Positions 23,715 through 36,102 of a DNA stretch of 64,000 bases are shown here, one piece after another. The notes under the pieces were generated by a model. That model was not told where the DNA came from. It made no database searches and saw only the letters and a program-made list of their open reading frames with translations. This DNA is from Hirudinaria manillensis. Its lineage: Eukaryota; Annelida; Clitellata; Hirudinida; Hirudinidae. The stretch is from assembly GCA_034509925.1 (NCBI GenBank), contig CM067531.1, positions 6,467,319 to 6,531,318 on the forward strand, read 5' to 3'. Position 1 is the first letter of the stretch; each line of letters begins with the position of its first letter. Made by a program: the position numbers and the translations under genes.

Positions 23715-26700
23715 ATGTCGCAGCATATCTTTCTATATAAGAATCTCACGCGTACCAAGTTTTTAATCGCTTCCGTTGTTGAAGTTATGAGTAAGTACGA
23801 AGGTATGCCTTCCGAAATCGTTCGGAAGACTTGCGAAGAACTTCAGATGTCTTGGACCAAAAGGTCTAAGAAAGTACTGAGGGATTTGTACTACCTGCAT
23901 TTTACGAAGGGAGATAGATCAATGAAGAGCACTTCAGAGAAAGAAACATTCTACGCCGATGGAATGTGCAACGACAGCGTGTCGATGGTAACAAAATTTA
24001 AAACAAGTGATTTGATATGAAATATTATGGGGAATTTATCATTAATAACATTTATGCTAGATATCAGACGTATTGGAGGAGGAACGTTGGATTGTTATTC
24101 CCAAAACAGCATCTGCTGTAATGGAAGCTGTAAAGGAAGAGAAAGTGGGGAATGTTACCCCAGAAACAGTAAGAGTCAGCTTTGCTTTATAAATGTCTGT
24201 CATCATTGACTGGGGAAAACTATAATTTTAGATGTCAGAATGTGATGGCTCCATTGTGGGTTGCAACAAAGCCTCTGATCAGAAGAAAGTAGAAGACGAC
24301 ACAGTAACACATAAAGCATTGCAAAAATCTATTCTAATTGATATGTAATAATTCAATTTTGTAGAATGTGTTTGACAAACCGAGAGTATTAACTCGGGCA
24401 ATCGAACAGAATCCAGTGACTGCTAAAATCCCCAAGGACAAGTGGCGTGCAATCCTGCAAAGCCGTGAAGGTCGCACACTGAAAGATTTGAGTTGGACAA
24501 ATGTTGTCTCTGACGTGCTCAAGATTTCAAATCCATTCTGTTCCTTCGTGTTCCGTCGGCACGATGTGGCAGTGCAGGGTTCAAAAGGACTAGGCAAGCT
24601 CTTTACAACTAGTGGATCGTGTGCTTTTTTAGGTTTGTTGTTTTGACGTATTATGTATGTTTGTTTAGAGTATGAGAATGACAAATATCGATATACTTAA
24701 TTTTAAGGTTGTCCGGTGAAGTTCCAGTTTTACATCAATTCTGATAAACCCTTCGAAGGAGTTGTTACATATTCCTCCGACATATGTATGCACTACGAGG
24801 GTCAAACCGTTAGAAGGCCAGTCCGGGGAAAGAAGCTGAGGAGAAACTTCGCTAAAAAAGTAGAGAACATTTCGTCCGTCACGTTCAATGTCCGTAAGTT
24901 GAGTGATTTGCCAAAAGAAGTGAAGGAACTTGGCAACAGAGATGGCATTCCCAGCATAAGAGTAAATACATTACTATATTTCTGTTTTGCCAATTAAATA
25001 CTTATATAAAATTAACATAACTTAGGCCTTGGATCGAATGCGGTACGAGTCTCACAAAGAACAAAGGATCCACGACAATGAGATGGAAGCACTGGATCAA
25101 TTGATCCAGGAAAATCCCTCCGGGCTGGACTCATTAAGGGGCGTCGTGATCTCCACCTTTAAGACTGTTGCGATGTGGTCTCTTGCAACCATGTCTATCC
25201 TTCTGAAGAGGTGGAGTGAGGATGTCATTTATTTTGATGCCACCGGAGGGATTATGAAGACAAGAGACAAGCACTTTTACGTGTACGAGGTAAGATAAGT
25301 GAATACGGATTAATGACATTAGCATAGCATCTTAAGTTAAATTAAATGATGTAGATGGTGGTAAGAAACACAGTGGAAGGTCAGACACCTCTGCCTGTAC
25401 TCACAATAGTGACGATGGACCAGTCAGTTCGCTCAGTAAGTTGCGTTCTTGGTAGTTTAAAATTTGACTTTAAACGCCGTTTTGGGTTGGACGTGCTGAG
25501 ACCCAAGATGATAATCATGGATGGGTCCCTCGTTCTCCTGAAAAGCATGTTGGAATTTTTGGGACAAGATATGTCGAAGCGTAAGTAACTGGATGCTTTG
25601 TTACAAATCTGACGTGCTCTTATGTTTAATTTTTTGTTGTCTCAAGTGCTGAAAGGATATTACAGGATATGTACTAATTCTGCGAAGAAGAAAGACTTGG
25701 ACCTTCCAATCTTTCATCGATGTTTAAGTCACATTATGAAGAATGCCAAAGAGTGCTGCCGGAAATTGTTCGTACATAGCAATTTATATTTTATGTCGCA
25801 TATTTGTAATTGTTTTTTTGTTAATAGCTTGAAGCGGGAAAACTTCAAGATAGGTATGCATCTATTCGGCCTGGTGCAAAGAACTACGACTTTGAAGGAC
25901 ATGGAGGATATCGTAGAGGCAATCCAAATCGTATTTTGTTCTGAGTTTTTGTCAGAATCTGTTGTTAAAAGTTGGAATTTTTTGCAGTCTAGGTAACCCT
26001 TTAAATGTAATATCAAGATTATGTTATATTTAGTAATTTGAATGTACATTTGATACAGATTTTCCGATAAATGTCATGAAGACATTGAAAATGAAGAAGA
26101 AGAAGAAGAAGAATTTGCTGCTGACCCAACGTTCGACTACGACAAGAAGAATAGGGTATTTCTATACTTAGATAATTGGGTATCCACAAATAAAAATATA
26201 CATTTTATACATTTCGTGCAGACATTTTACAGCTCACCTTTTGAGCGACTCCTCCTGAAAGTGATGGACAACTCGAACATTTCACCTGGAAGTAGTTTCA
26301 GGAATAGGCTTTACAGTCCTGAATTTATAAATAGATTTAGAAAATTATTTATACCTACTGTGCCGTTGTGGACATGTTTGATTCTAGGTATTTCTACTAA
26401 CATTCTATAATTTATCGTGATGATATTAAATCGTTATTAAACGATTCCAACAGGCGATCTTGGAAGACACGGGACGGGCGAGGTGTACGAGGAGTTCCAC
26501 AAGATTTTTACAAAACACAACGCCATGACAGTCCAAGTACGTCGATTTGCATTGGTTGATGTTGTTGCAACAATCAAATATTATGATTTTGTAGAATTAC
26601 ACAAAGAACAACAGGACCCAGGGCACAATGGAAAAGTCTCAGAAGAATTTGAAGACCTGGAGAAACAGAAAAATGTATGACAGACTGGACGATTTTGTCA

Positions 26701-28208
26701 TGGTAAATCATCCAGCCAAGTTGTGCTACCATGACTTCAACGACTAATTATTATGTACTCCAACAGCAATACAAGAATATTTACAGCGGAATGATTCAAC
26801 ATTTCGTGGATACTTCAGGCGTTACACCTCAAATGGTAAATATATTTATTAAACCACCTTCGTAAGTCAATTCAACCTTCCGATGCATAAATAATGACAG
26901 GATGGAAAGGCACATATGGTCGACTTCGAGAAGTGGAGAAAGAGGAACCGCAGCAAGTCCGTTAGTAAATGCTTAGGTATCTACAGCGTGGAACCTAAAT
27001 ATCCCATCAAGTCTGCAGAAAAGGTACTCAATTCACTGAATTATAAGAGAGCCATTAATCACGACTTTTATTTTAAAGTTCAATGAGGACATCTACATAT
27101 TCACGAAGAAGGACAAAACCGTTGAAGACGACATCATCGTTATTGATGATGAAAGGTATGTTTCAAATAATGACAAATCATGTAAAACCGTATTTCCTTT
27201 GCAGGTTCCATCGGCACATATGGTCGACTTCGAGAAGTGGAGAAAGAGGAACCGCAGCAAGTCCGTTAGTAAATGCTTAGGTATCTACAGCGTGGATGAT
27301 GACAAATCATGTAAAACCGTATTTCCTTTGCAGGTTCCATCGGAATTCGACATGTTACTGGAGAAGGCATGGTTTTCCTCGCAGCACATCAACCTGGCAC
27401 AAATGCTGCTTAAGAATAAATTTCCAAAAATTGGAGGGTAAAAGGATTTATTTTACATGGTTATAAAATCAAGTAATTTCAATTTTATTTCCAGCCTCTA
27501 TGATACCGATGTCATAAGCGCGGTATCGCTGAGACCGCTTCCTCATAGCTTCAATGCTGAGCCTCCCTCTGGTGAATTTATTCAAATTTTGAATGTCCGT
27601 GCACATTGGGTCACCATCTCGAATATCAATTGCGGACCGGACGAGGTTTGTTTGTTTGATAGCTTAAATTTTGCTATCAACGAACAAGCTCAAAGGTCCA
27701 TAGCCTATATGGCTAGAAATTGTATTCGAGGCAAGGAATTCAAAATTATCCGGAGGGGGGTTCAGCAACAAACTGGGTGTGATGACTGCGGCCCTATGGC
27801 GATTGCCTATGCATGTTCATTGTGCTTAGGTTTCGACCCTAGAGGCTGCAGTTACATCCAGGAAGATCTGAGGAAGGTCATAGTGAGGTCCTTCAAGGAA
27901 AAGAAGATAGACATACCGTTCATGAGAACGAAGGTAACAATTATGATAGCAGTACACTTGATTAAATCAAGCTCATTTAAATTAACGTGTCCCAAAATCT
28001 ACAGGATCGTCCAAACTATGGCTTCATCCATGTAGATTTGTGGTGTGACTGCAAATTAAACTGGATTCGAGATGCCAAAGAAGATCACGAAACCATGGTA
28101 GAATGTGAGCTCTGTGAGCGGTGGTACCACCAGTACTGCCAGCAAGTTCCAGATTCAGTCGTCAAAACCGGCTATTTTTGGTCTTGTTCACATTGTCGCC
28201 ATGGCTGA
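23715..28208 (+). CDS. MULE transposase with Ulp1-type protease and PHD finger
   Basis: This multi-exon gene encodes the mobility protein(s) of the transposon. The first exon (23715-23988) splices to DVLEEERWIVIPKTASA near 24.07 kb. Exons at about 24.36-24.63 and 24.71-24.96 kb carry a possible FLYWCH-like zinc module (Cys pair, aromatic strands, His). The catalytic region follows at 25.03-25.98 kb: FDATGG with the first Asp, IIMDGS with a second Asp, then a Cys/His segment (HRCLSHIMKN). At 27.46-27.93 kb a C48/Ulp1 fold appears with HWVTISN, LFDSLN and QTGCDDCGPMAIAYA (His-Asp-Gln-Cys). After an intron the C-terminus is a C4HC3 PHD finger (WCDCKLNW, CELCERWYHQYC, FWSCSHC), ending at 28208. 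The single long gene is assumed; two ORFs are possible. Exons near 26.9 and 27.2 kb are duplicated. Confidence 0.8.
26909..27342 (+). repeat. Internal exon-scale duplication in the transposase gene
   Basis: The block GCACATATGGTCGACTTCGA... (about 85 nt, encoding HMVDFEKWRKRNRSKSVSKC) occurs at about 26909-26994 and again at about 27213-27297. The phrase GTAAAACCGTATTTCCTTTG with its downstream acceptor also occurs twice (about 27182 and 27312). A segmental copying event seems to have inserted an exon copy. Confidence 0.85.
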
Positions 28209-28254
28209 TGATTGGGCTAAGAATCCAGTGGAATCATACTGCAGCTCTAGAGAA

Positions 28255-28908
28255 GTTACGTGATAAACTTTAACAATTAATATATTATTACATAATATAA
28301 TAGTTTTCTTTATTTATTCGAGACCTCCGTTAAAGTCATGGCCAGGAAAACCAAGTGGAAAGTGTCTCTTCATGCCAACTACGAAAAAGTTACGTGATAA
28401 ACTTTAACAATTAATATATTATTACATAATATAATAGTTTTCTTTATTTATTCGAGACCTCCGTTAAAGTCATGGCCAGGAAAACCAAGTGGAAAGTGTC
28501 TCTTCATGCCAACTACGAAAAAGTTACGTGATAAACTTTAACAATTAATATATTATTACATAATATAATAGTTTTCTTTATTTATTCGAGACCTCCGTTA
28601 AAGTCATGGCCAGGAAAACCAAGTGGAAAGTGTCTCTTCATGCCAACTACGAAAAAGTTACGTGATAAACTTTAACAATTAATATATTATTACATAATAT
28701 AATAGTTTTCTTTATTTATTCGAGACCTCCGTTAAAGTCATGGCCAGGAAAACCAAGTGGAAAGTGTCTCTTCATGCCAACTACGAAAAAGTTACGTGAT
28801 AAACTTTTACAATTAATATATTATTACATAATATAATAGTTTTCTTTATTTATTCGAGACCTCCGTTAAAGTCATGGCCAGGAAAACCAAGTGGAAAGTG
28901 TCTCTTCC
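28255..28908 (+). repeat. 134-bp minisatellite, ~4.9 copies
   Basis: GTTACGTGATAAACTTTAAC recurs at 28255, 28389, 28523, 28657 and 28791 (one base differs in the last), a constant 134-nt period. The array begins about 45 nt after the PHD-finger stop codon. Each unit contains AATTAATATATTATTACATA and TCGAGACCTCCGTTAAAGTC. It may duplicate the 3' end and polyadenylation region of the transposase gene. Confidence 0.95.
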
Positions 28909-29439
28909 TTCATTTAACTGTGTTTGCACTTAATCAATGTTATCTGAAAGTTCTTACCAATTGCTTTGAAATTTTGACACAACATAGTACTCGATTAGAC
29001 GATTGTTTTTATATAGGTTTCATATAAATGTCATTAAACGTTATTAATTCATTTTTGTTTGATTCCTATAGAAACTGTATCAGTAGAACCTCAAATTAAG
29101 CATGGTGAAATTGTAAAAATAAATTAAAGCTTGCAAAAGTCGTTTTTTTTTTGTCATTTTGAAACGAAATTATGCCAAGAAGGCGAGTTTCATTGCCTCA
29201 TAATTTCTGTATTTTCGTGACATAAAGACAAAAGAAGAATTGATTGAAAAAGTACTTCGAAATATTCAAAGCATTAGAATCATGGGCAATTACATGTTGC
29301 GTTTTCTAGAATCGGGAAACCTGATAATGGCTATATTTGTACAGAGAACGGAACAACTAACCCTCAAGCATTGAGAAATTGTAAAAAAGAAACATCTTAG
29401 CAAATATGTGCTAAATTTCTTTCCTTTAAAATTAATTAA

Positions 29440-29475
29440 ATTGAGCCACAGCAACGCGTGGCTGGGCACCGCTAG
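29440..29475 (+). mobile_element. Helitron-like 3' terminus
   Basis: A GCCAC...GTGGC stem (GCCACAGCAACGCGTGGC) is followed after about 10 nt by CTAG and then T. That is the hairpin plus CTRR end of Helitrons, which insert between A and T. The matching 5' TC end was not located, so its length is unknown; it would be a nonautonomous insertion inside the larger transposon. Confidence 0.5.
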
Positions 29476-29579
29476 TTAAGAAATAATTTTTACATAATAA
29501 GATTGTTCACAAAAAGTTACCTATTTTAAACATAAAATATATGACTTAGTAATTTTGAAATTTAAATGATCTCTCGCGA

Positions 29580-31010
29580 TTCGTTTTCTCAACTTTCGCG
29601 CCAAATTTACATTTTCGGGATTATAAGGATTATAAAGTTTTATTCACTTTACAGGATCCATCTCCGAGTTCCCCACTCGTAATGCCTATTATTAACCTAT
29701 TATTTAGTTTTATATTTATTTTTTTTTACTTTCAAAATTGAGAAAAAAGAGCCTATAGGTTACTTTTGAGTGTTACTCGACTTGTTGGCCGAACTCGATT
29801 CGCAAAAATGGAGTTCGGTGAGCTATTTCAAATTTACGTCGAAACTACATCAAATTTAAAACCGAATGAAGCGTTAATGAAAAGATACATCTCTAGGCTT
29901 CAACATGTGTAAAAATGAACTCCAAACTCTAACGAGAAATATTAATTTTCGGCCTTAAATGAACTGCGTCGCTTAAGTTAATTCAGAAAACTCGCTATTA
30001 TTTTAGTCTTTTCGGCCAAAAAACTCTCATTTAACTTTTGTTAAGTACTTTGAAAAGTATTTCAAAAGCTTATTTATATTAAGATGCATGACATACCTAC
30101 ATTTCAAAATTATGAGAATGAAAATAAAGCTTTATGTTTCCTAATTTCGTTAATAATAATTTTCAAGTAAAATCAATTTTAGAAAAACATTACTGACAAT
30201 TAAATCTTTATTTTGAGTTATATAATATTAGTTTTGAATAAACTTCATATTTTAAATTAATCAGGCCGGTCCCCGACGAATTGTTTTCAAAACACGCCAG
30301 GGGTCGTCTGTAAAGAACGTTTGCAAAATTGCTCATTTTTACCACAAAACTTCGCTATTGATAGCAAAATGAACTTTTTGAAGATAGTTTATCACACATT
30401 TTATCAAACTTTAGGTTTTAGAATTTTTAGAGTTTCGCGTCCATTTTATATTTTCGAGATTATAAGAAAAACTATTCACTTTAGAAGTCCCAACTTCGGC
30501 TTTATCATTCACATTTCTTATTATTAACCTATTGCCTAAATTATTTTGAATTTAATTTTTTTCTAATTTTCGTAATTGAGAAAAAGAGCCTATAGGGCGC
30601 AAACTCAAGTCACTGGACTTGCTCGCCGAACTCGATTCTCAAAAGTTGCGATGCTTTGTTATTTCCAATTTACTCTAAAACCACAACAAATTGGGAACCG
30701 AAAGTTTGGTATCGGAGAGATATATGATTAATACACAACATATCTGAAAATGGGCCCAGAAAACCATCTCAATATATTAATTTGAGACTTAAAATGGATC
30801 GCGTCCCTTCATCGAAATTCAAATAACTCGATATTATTTTAGTCTTTTTTTTCAAAAACTCTTACTTAATGCCTACTACATTTACTGGAAATGTATCAAA
30901 AGCTTAGTTAGACCGAAATCTATGACATAAATGAATTTCAAAGTTATTGTTGCTGTAATTTAAAGTTTGTTTGATAACTCCATTATTAATGCATTTCAAA
31001 CTACGCCGGT
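29580..31010 (+). repeat. Dispersed repeat B inside the transposon
   Basis: Same family as 41.64-43.09 kb (direct) and 18.14-19.39 kb (inverted). It holds two diverged ~0.8-kb subunits, each with a CCCAACTTCGGC-type block, GAGAAAAAGAGCCTATAGG and a GAACTCGATTC block. The small open frames here have parallels in the other copies and are not genes. Confidence 0.85.
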
Positions 31011-31742
31011 TTTTGAAAATATTACTAATAATTAAACTTTTATTTTAACATATCAATTGCTGGTTTTTGTTACAACTCCTATTTCGCAAATTTTAGTAGG
31101 TGAAATCATTGAAATTAGGCAGTAGTAGGCAGCTTTTCAAATGTAACAGCTTATAAAAATACAGTTGCTTGATTAGGGAGGGTTCTGGGACTTTTAAAAC
31201 TTGCTATTTGACTCAAATTTGAGTTTGCCCGCAAGAACAATGGCGGACAATTGTTTATTTCGGGCACTCAGCCAGTTAGAAAGATGCGAAAGATAAATTC
31301 AGGCATTAATTGTGGTTTTCATATAAAACCCTTAGTACTTGTGCAATTACTCATTGAATATTTTCTCCTGGATTAATCAGAAACTTCCCCCAAAGTTATT
31401 ATCATTTTAAAATCTTGGAGCTAAAATACTTTAAATATTTTTAAACAAAGGCTATCATTGAGCCTGCTTCATTCATGAACTCAAACAGGTTTATAAATAT
31501 ATATGTATTGTTTTTTTAAATTTTTATTTATTTATCATTAAAAATTATTTTCTGATCCACTTTGTTGTCGTGTTCGTATGACGCTGGTTATTTACTTCAT
31601 TATTTCAGGTCCGCCCTAATCACATGCAAATCACACCTCCGTCCTATGATTGGCTGTATGCAAATAATTGTTTTTGTTTATTTTCTGATCCACTTTGTTG
31701 TCGGGCTCATGCATTTTGTTGTCAGGCTCCTATCACGCTGGT

Positions 31743-31751
31743 CATCCAGAC
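31743..31751. repeat. Right 9-bp target-site duplication CATCCAGAC
   Basis: Directly follows the right transposon terminus (...CACGCTGGT) and equals 21295-21303. Confidence 0.92.
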
Positions 31752-32978
31752 AACACTTAATCGATGCTCCTTTATCTGCTGATCAATAGAATATATTTCT
31801 TCCATTTATATCTTATGTCGTTGGATGACAATTTTTAAAAACTTGGATGGAGGTAGGCCGCCTCTGGTGGTCAGCCGGATATTTCTTTTGTGGACTTTTT
31901 CCCATCTTCGGCCATGAGAGGCTTTCGTCGGCTTTCTTATGCTAGTCGTTGCTGGCTGTACTAGAGCGACTAAATCTCTCATTTTCTTATTTACGAGTGG
32001 GAGATGATTTTTCGCGATAAAGTTTGACAAAAATATTTTACAAAACCCAAATTCGGATATGTTATTTGATACAAACATTGCAGTTAATGTGGACATTTAT
32101 TCTGAAATGAAAAGACGATGATAAGTGTTCTAAAGATTTTATTAATTCAAAACTAGTGTCGATATAATGGGCATTGTCTATTCTTTTCTATTATTTCAAT
32201 GCATCTTAATTTTATTGACGCCACTATTTCTTCCAGGCATTCGTTGGGCAGGCTTTTCCAGTCATAATATCATTGCCTCTTTTAACTCCACAATTGCTGA
32301 ATATTGTTTACCATTGAGGTAAACCTTCCTCATCAGAGTCTACCAAACATTTTCAAACAAATTCATTTTTATGGGAACCTTTAGCAAATGGAGTGAGAAA
32401 ACTGGACCTGATCTAGTTATAATATTTAGATGCCGGTTCTCCATGAGTAAAGAATAATTCTATCTGAAACACTCATCAAGGACTTCATGCAAATGAAGTT
32501 TGGCGCTGAACTCTATGATGGATGCGATGGTTATATTTGGAGGTAAGGTATGAGATTAACAATTGACAATTATGTAATATAATAATTTGTATTGGTATCT
32601 CATCTACGACTGGCGATGTCTCAACCAGCTTTGATGACTGAAGATACATACAATCGTTTGTTTTCGGTGCTCAAGAATGCTTGCCCAAATCTGGCAACAT
32701 TTGTAATGACTGAAGTATCAGCAATGTGATCGCAAACCATTTCTGGAATATTTCGAAGACACCTGGATTGGACGACCTCATCGTGGTCGAAAACCACCCA
32801 GATTTCCATATCATCATTGGAATTGCTACGAGGATGGTTTGACAGTTTCGCCTAAAACTACCAATTCCTGTGAGGATTGGCACAGGACTTTTAATGAGTC
32901 CACTGGAACAGGCCGTCCATCCATATGGAAATTTATCCATGTCCTTAAAAAAGAAGAGACTCTTAATGAGGGCAAGTT
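31752..32978. other. Intergenic between transposon and DUF4806 unit
   Basis: No gene is recognised. Minus-strand frames at 31806-32096 and 32621-33060 have no family resemblance and no consistent splice sites. The right part of the latter is the GC-rich terminus described next. Confidence 0.4.
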
Positions 32979-35464
32979 CCCAGATAGCAAAGATTGATTG
33001 GGCCAGCGCCGGTATTTTGATGGCAATTCGGATCGGCCAAGCGAACGGTAGTGGCCGCATGGCCGGTCGTCGGCCGACTGAGGTCGTCCAATTCCGGCAG
33101 CCGGATGTAAACCGCCTGAATTGGCGAGCTGGTCCAATTCCGGCAAGCCGGACGCTAAATCGGTCTTCGCCCCCTTCCCAGTCTCTGCCCCCATCCCAGT
33201 TTTGATTGATTTCACAAAAAACTAGTTTCTAATTTTAGCACCACTTTATTGAAAAAGTAACAAAAAAGGAAAAATATATTAGAAGAAATATTAGGTAAAA
33301 TTATTGCACATAATAAACAAATACATATAATGTTTACGAAAATGTTTTATTTAACAACCTTTTAGTGCGGCCCCCATTTCTGTCTGGGGCATTTCTCAGC
33401 CAAAGACGCACTTCCTTCTCCACTTCAGAGTCTGTCACCTTTACAGATCCATTGACAGAGTGAATGCTCCGAACTGCATCTAGTTGCAATATGTTAAAGC
33501 AATTAAAACTTGCAAATGAGATTGGGGAGATCAGAATATTTACCAAGTATAGCTTGGAACATGTTTGTTCCACTTAACCCAATCTTCTCCAATTTGTTTG
33601 TCCATACGATCCTCAAGGATAATTCATGGGTCAGCAGTTCCCTCAATATTCTGTGAACAGAATCTTTGATGGTGATCCCACCAACTAATGAGAATTTTGC
33701 AACCTGCAGTTTAAAATATTACTTTTAGTAGACATAATAGGAAAAAAATTCAATCAAAACCTACAAATAAGCCATAACAATTTTCATCTGGAAGTTTTGC
33801 TTCCAATTTCTTAAAATCATCCTCTGACTGCAAAGGAATTTGTACATCTGGGAGTTTCACGCTCGTTGTGGTATTGGTTAAGACACCCAATGAACTTTTC
33901 ATTGACTCCTTTAATTCTGCATTTTGTCTGAGGGGTGCATCCATCTTCAAATTCATAGTTTCCACTGTCAGTGAAATTAGATTACTATTTAATCAAATTT
34001 AAAAGTGAAAAAAAATCAAGGAATATTACATAGTTCTATCAAAGCACCAAAATTTTGTGTGGGCATTGCAGTTGTTGTTTGGATGAAATTGGATGCCATC
34101 TTCCTAGAGTCTGGTACGTCGAGCATAGTGCCCTTCTGACTTTCACGAAATGATTCTTAAATGTATGAATCAATGTTGCAAATAAAAATTATGTGAAATA
34201 CATACAATATCTAAATTCACCAGTTTCATCCAAAGCCACACTGCAAGAAATACCTTGTATTGATGGCTTTTCTGGATATATCCCTTAGCATAATTTATAT
34301 CGCCTGTATATAAGGATAGATCGACATGCAAAATATAACTAGTAGAAACAAATTAGCATGTCTAACCAGTTTCACAGATGTACCTAACTTTTTCATATCT
34401 TGTCCAATTGCTTTCTGGATCACGGCAATACCTGACTGCTTTCAAAATCCCAGCTGATGACAGATGTGTCGGCCAATACACAACATCCTCAACTTTGTTG
34501 TCGAACCACGAAGTTGGAATAACTTCCACCTCTTCACCAGTGTTTGAAGTAAAAACGACTCTATACATGGCAACTGATCAAAAAAGTTATAATTCAAAAG
34601 TAATAAGAGTTATATACACAAGGCTTAAAATTGTCAGATATATTCAAGTTGTATGAATCAATGGTATCAATAAATACTAATTGCATTCATATTCAAGCTA
34701 GACGAATTTGAATTTAATTTCCTTCATTTCTGCAATGTGGACTTCTTCATCTAATGTTTTCACTGCAAATATATCAAGTTTAGATGATGGCAGAGGATAA
34801 GTAAAACAATCTTTAACTACTTTAAAGTATTTGTATTGCATCATGGGTTCTAATATCAATTATGAAATTTCTGCAATGTAATTGGTAAAACTGTTTATCA
34901 TTTTCATTTATGCTGCTCACAGATGACTCACGACATTCATTCATTCCAAATGTGACAAAATAAGATTACCTTTTTGTCTCGGTCACAAACTCAAAACAGA
35001 GGGAGGACCATAAACAATTTTTGAAAAGAAGCGGGAATAAAAATAACAGGGATCTATGGTTGCTTGTATGATATAGATTAAGTTATCCTCATATTTTTTT
35101 ATTTCAATTTAAATTGTTTATTTAATATTTGTTTGATAATTTAATTTAAATTATAATAACTTTTTAGGCTGTTATACAACATAATTATGTAACTATAGTT
35201 ATGCACTACATAATATGTATGCACTACATAATATGTATGCATACATATATACATCGGATCCCAATATGCAGAATAGTAGCCGGCTGCCGTATGTCGGCCG
35301 AGTGTAACCTTAGCGGTCATGTAGCGCCTCGATCCGATTAGTAGCCGGCTGTCGTAGGTCGGCCGAGTTTAACTGGTCCTGCATAAGAATTGTAATAGGC
35401 CCGACCCGGCCATGCAATGCCGGCTCCTAACCATGTTCCGGTCCGGATATCATTGCTGTCTGGG
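32979..35464 (-). mobile_element. Candidate DUF4806-bearing mobile unit, copy 1
   Basis: The unit starts CCCAGATAGCAAAGATTG and ends with the inverted match ATCATTGCTGTCTGGG at 35464 (14 of 16 terminal positions agree). Both ends continue into GC-rich DNA full of CGGCCGA/CCGGC motifs, unlike the AT-rich host. The same left end occurs at 54459 beside a different flank, so 32979 behaves as an insertion boundary. The only gene inside is the DUF4806 gene. No clear target duplication and no known transposase were found, so mobility is an inference. Confidence 0.5.
33334..34568 (-). CDS. DUF4806-domain protein, copy 1
   Basis: Exons run leftward. 34568-34365 begins MYRVVFTSNTGEEVEVIPTS. One near 34305-34245 gives DINYAKGYIQKSHQYK. 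One near 34155-34030 gives ESFRESQKGTMLDVPDSRKM. Then 33965-33755 (KLPDVQIPLQSEDDFKKLEA), about 33703-33560 (VAKFSLVGGITIKDSVHRIL, RIVWTNKLEKIGLSG) and a last exon ending at 33334 (AVRSIHSVNGSVKVTDSEVE, LWLRNAPDR). The two-part block (PL-S-ED-LE-L, then V--GG-----V-RIL--L and W----EK-GL) is the DUF4806 signature seen in expanded arthropod families. Biochemical function is unknown. The N-terminal part resembles the W/Y-rich region often found in these proteins. It is nearly identical to the copy at 54.8-56.25 kb. Confidence 0.75.
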
Positions 35465-36102
35465 TTGGAACAACAAGTAACAGACATCAATGTAACCATT
35501 TCGAAGAAAGTTATCGAGATGCCTCTCTAGACTACAAAAAATAGTAAGAGTATGATAAAAGGAACATCATTGACTATTTGAGGATTTTGGCTTATAATTT
35601 TAAATTTTAATTAAGTCTTTTTAAATAAAATTTTTGAATGTGTACGTTGTCTTATTCTATTCAAAATAGTCGACCTCGTTAAGTAACTGCAATTTGTTTC
35701 CCCATTTAAAAATGACGATGCGATGAATTTTCCGGATATCCTGGCTCTCCCCTAACAATCTTTAAAGACGACACAATTACTGGTCTGGTTGGTGCTTGTG
35801 CGGACCTGTTAATCCTTAACTAAATAAATGAGCTGTACGTGTAGCTTTTCGTTTCGTCTTCAGATAAAATTAGAAAATAGTTGTGTAGTAACGCAACAAT
35901 TCTCCACATTTGTTGATCTTATTGTGTTGATACAATTTATTAATACTTAAATTGATTTTTATTTTCAAGTTTCTAATATCATGTAAAAATAAAACTTAAC
36001 AATTAATTTTTAAGAAAGCTTATAATGTAGCATGAAGATCAAATTGCCTTAAATGCGGTATGGCGCGGGATTCGCCGATGATTGCTTTTGTTGTGTGTTA
36101 AG
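35465..36102. other. Upstream region of MAD2
   Basis: AT-rich, with no coding frame that I can support. The MAD2 promoter and 5' UTR should lie just before 36103. Confidence 0.4.

Larger units (their letters stand above)
21304..31742 (+). mobile_element. Complete ~10.4-kb Mutator-like (Rehavkus/NOF-type) DNA transposon
   Basis: The termini are inverted repeats starting ACCAGCGTGATAGGAGCC; 29 nt match perfectly and similarity continues for about 42 nt. The unit is flanked by a perfect 9-bp direct repeat. Inside, in order: a two-length satellite array (21.35-23.3 kb), a multi-exon transposase/protease/PHD gene (23.7-28.2 kb, +), a 134-bp minisatellite (28.26-28.9 kb), a Helitron-like insertion end near 29.47 kb, repeat B (29.58-31.0 kb), and the right end. 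MULE transposase plus Ulp1 protease plus PHD, a 9-bp duplication and repeat-built ends match what is known of Rehavkus and Drosophila FB-NOF elements; that family assignment is inference. It looks structurally complete. Whether every splice junction is intact is not proven. Confidence 0.88.

Noticed and set aside
32621..33060. Overlapping minus-strand frames that might be a gene upstream of DUF4806
   Set aside because: No recognisable domain, and the right half overlaps the GC-rich terminus of the candidate mobile unit.
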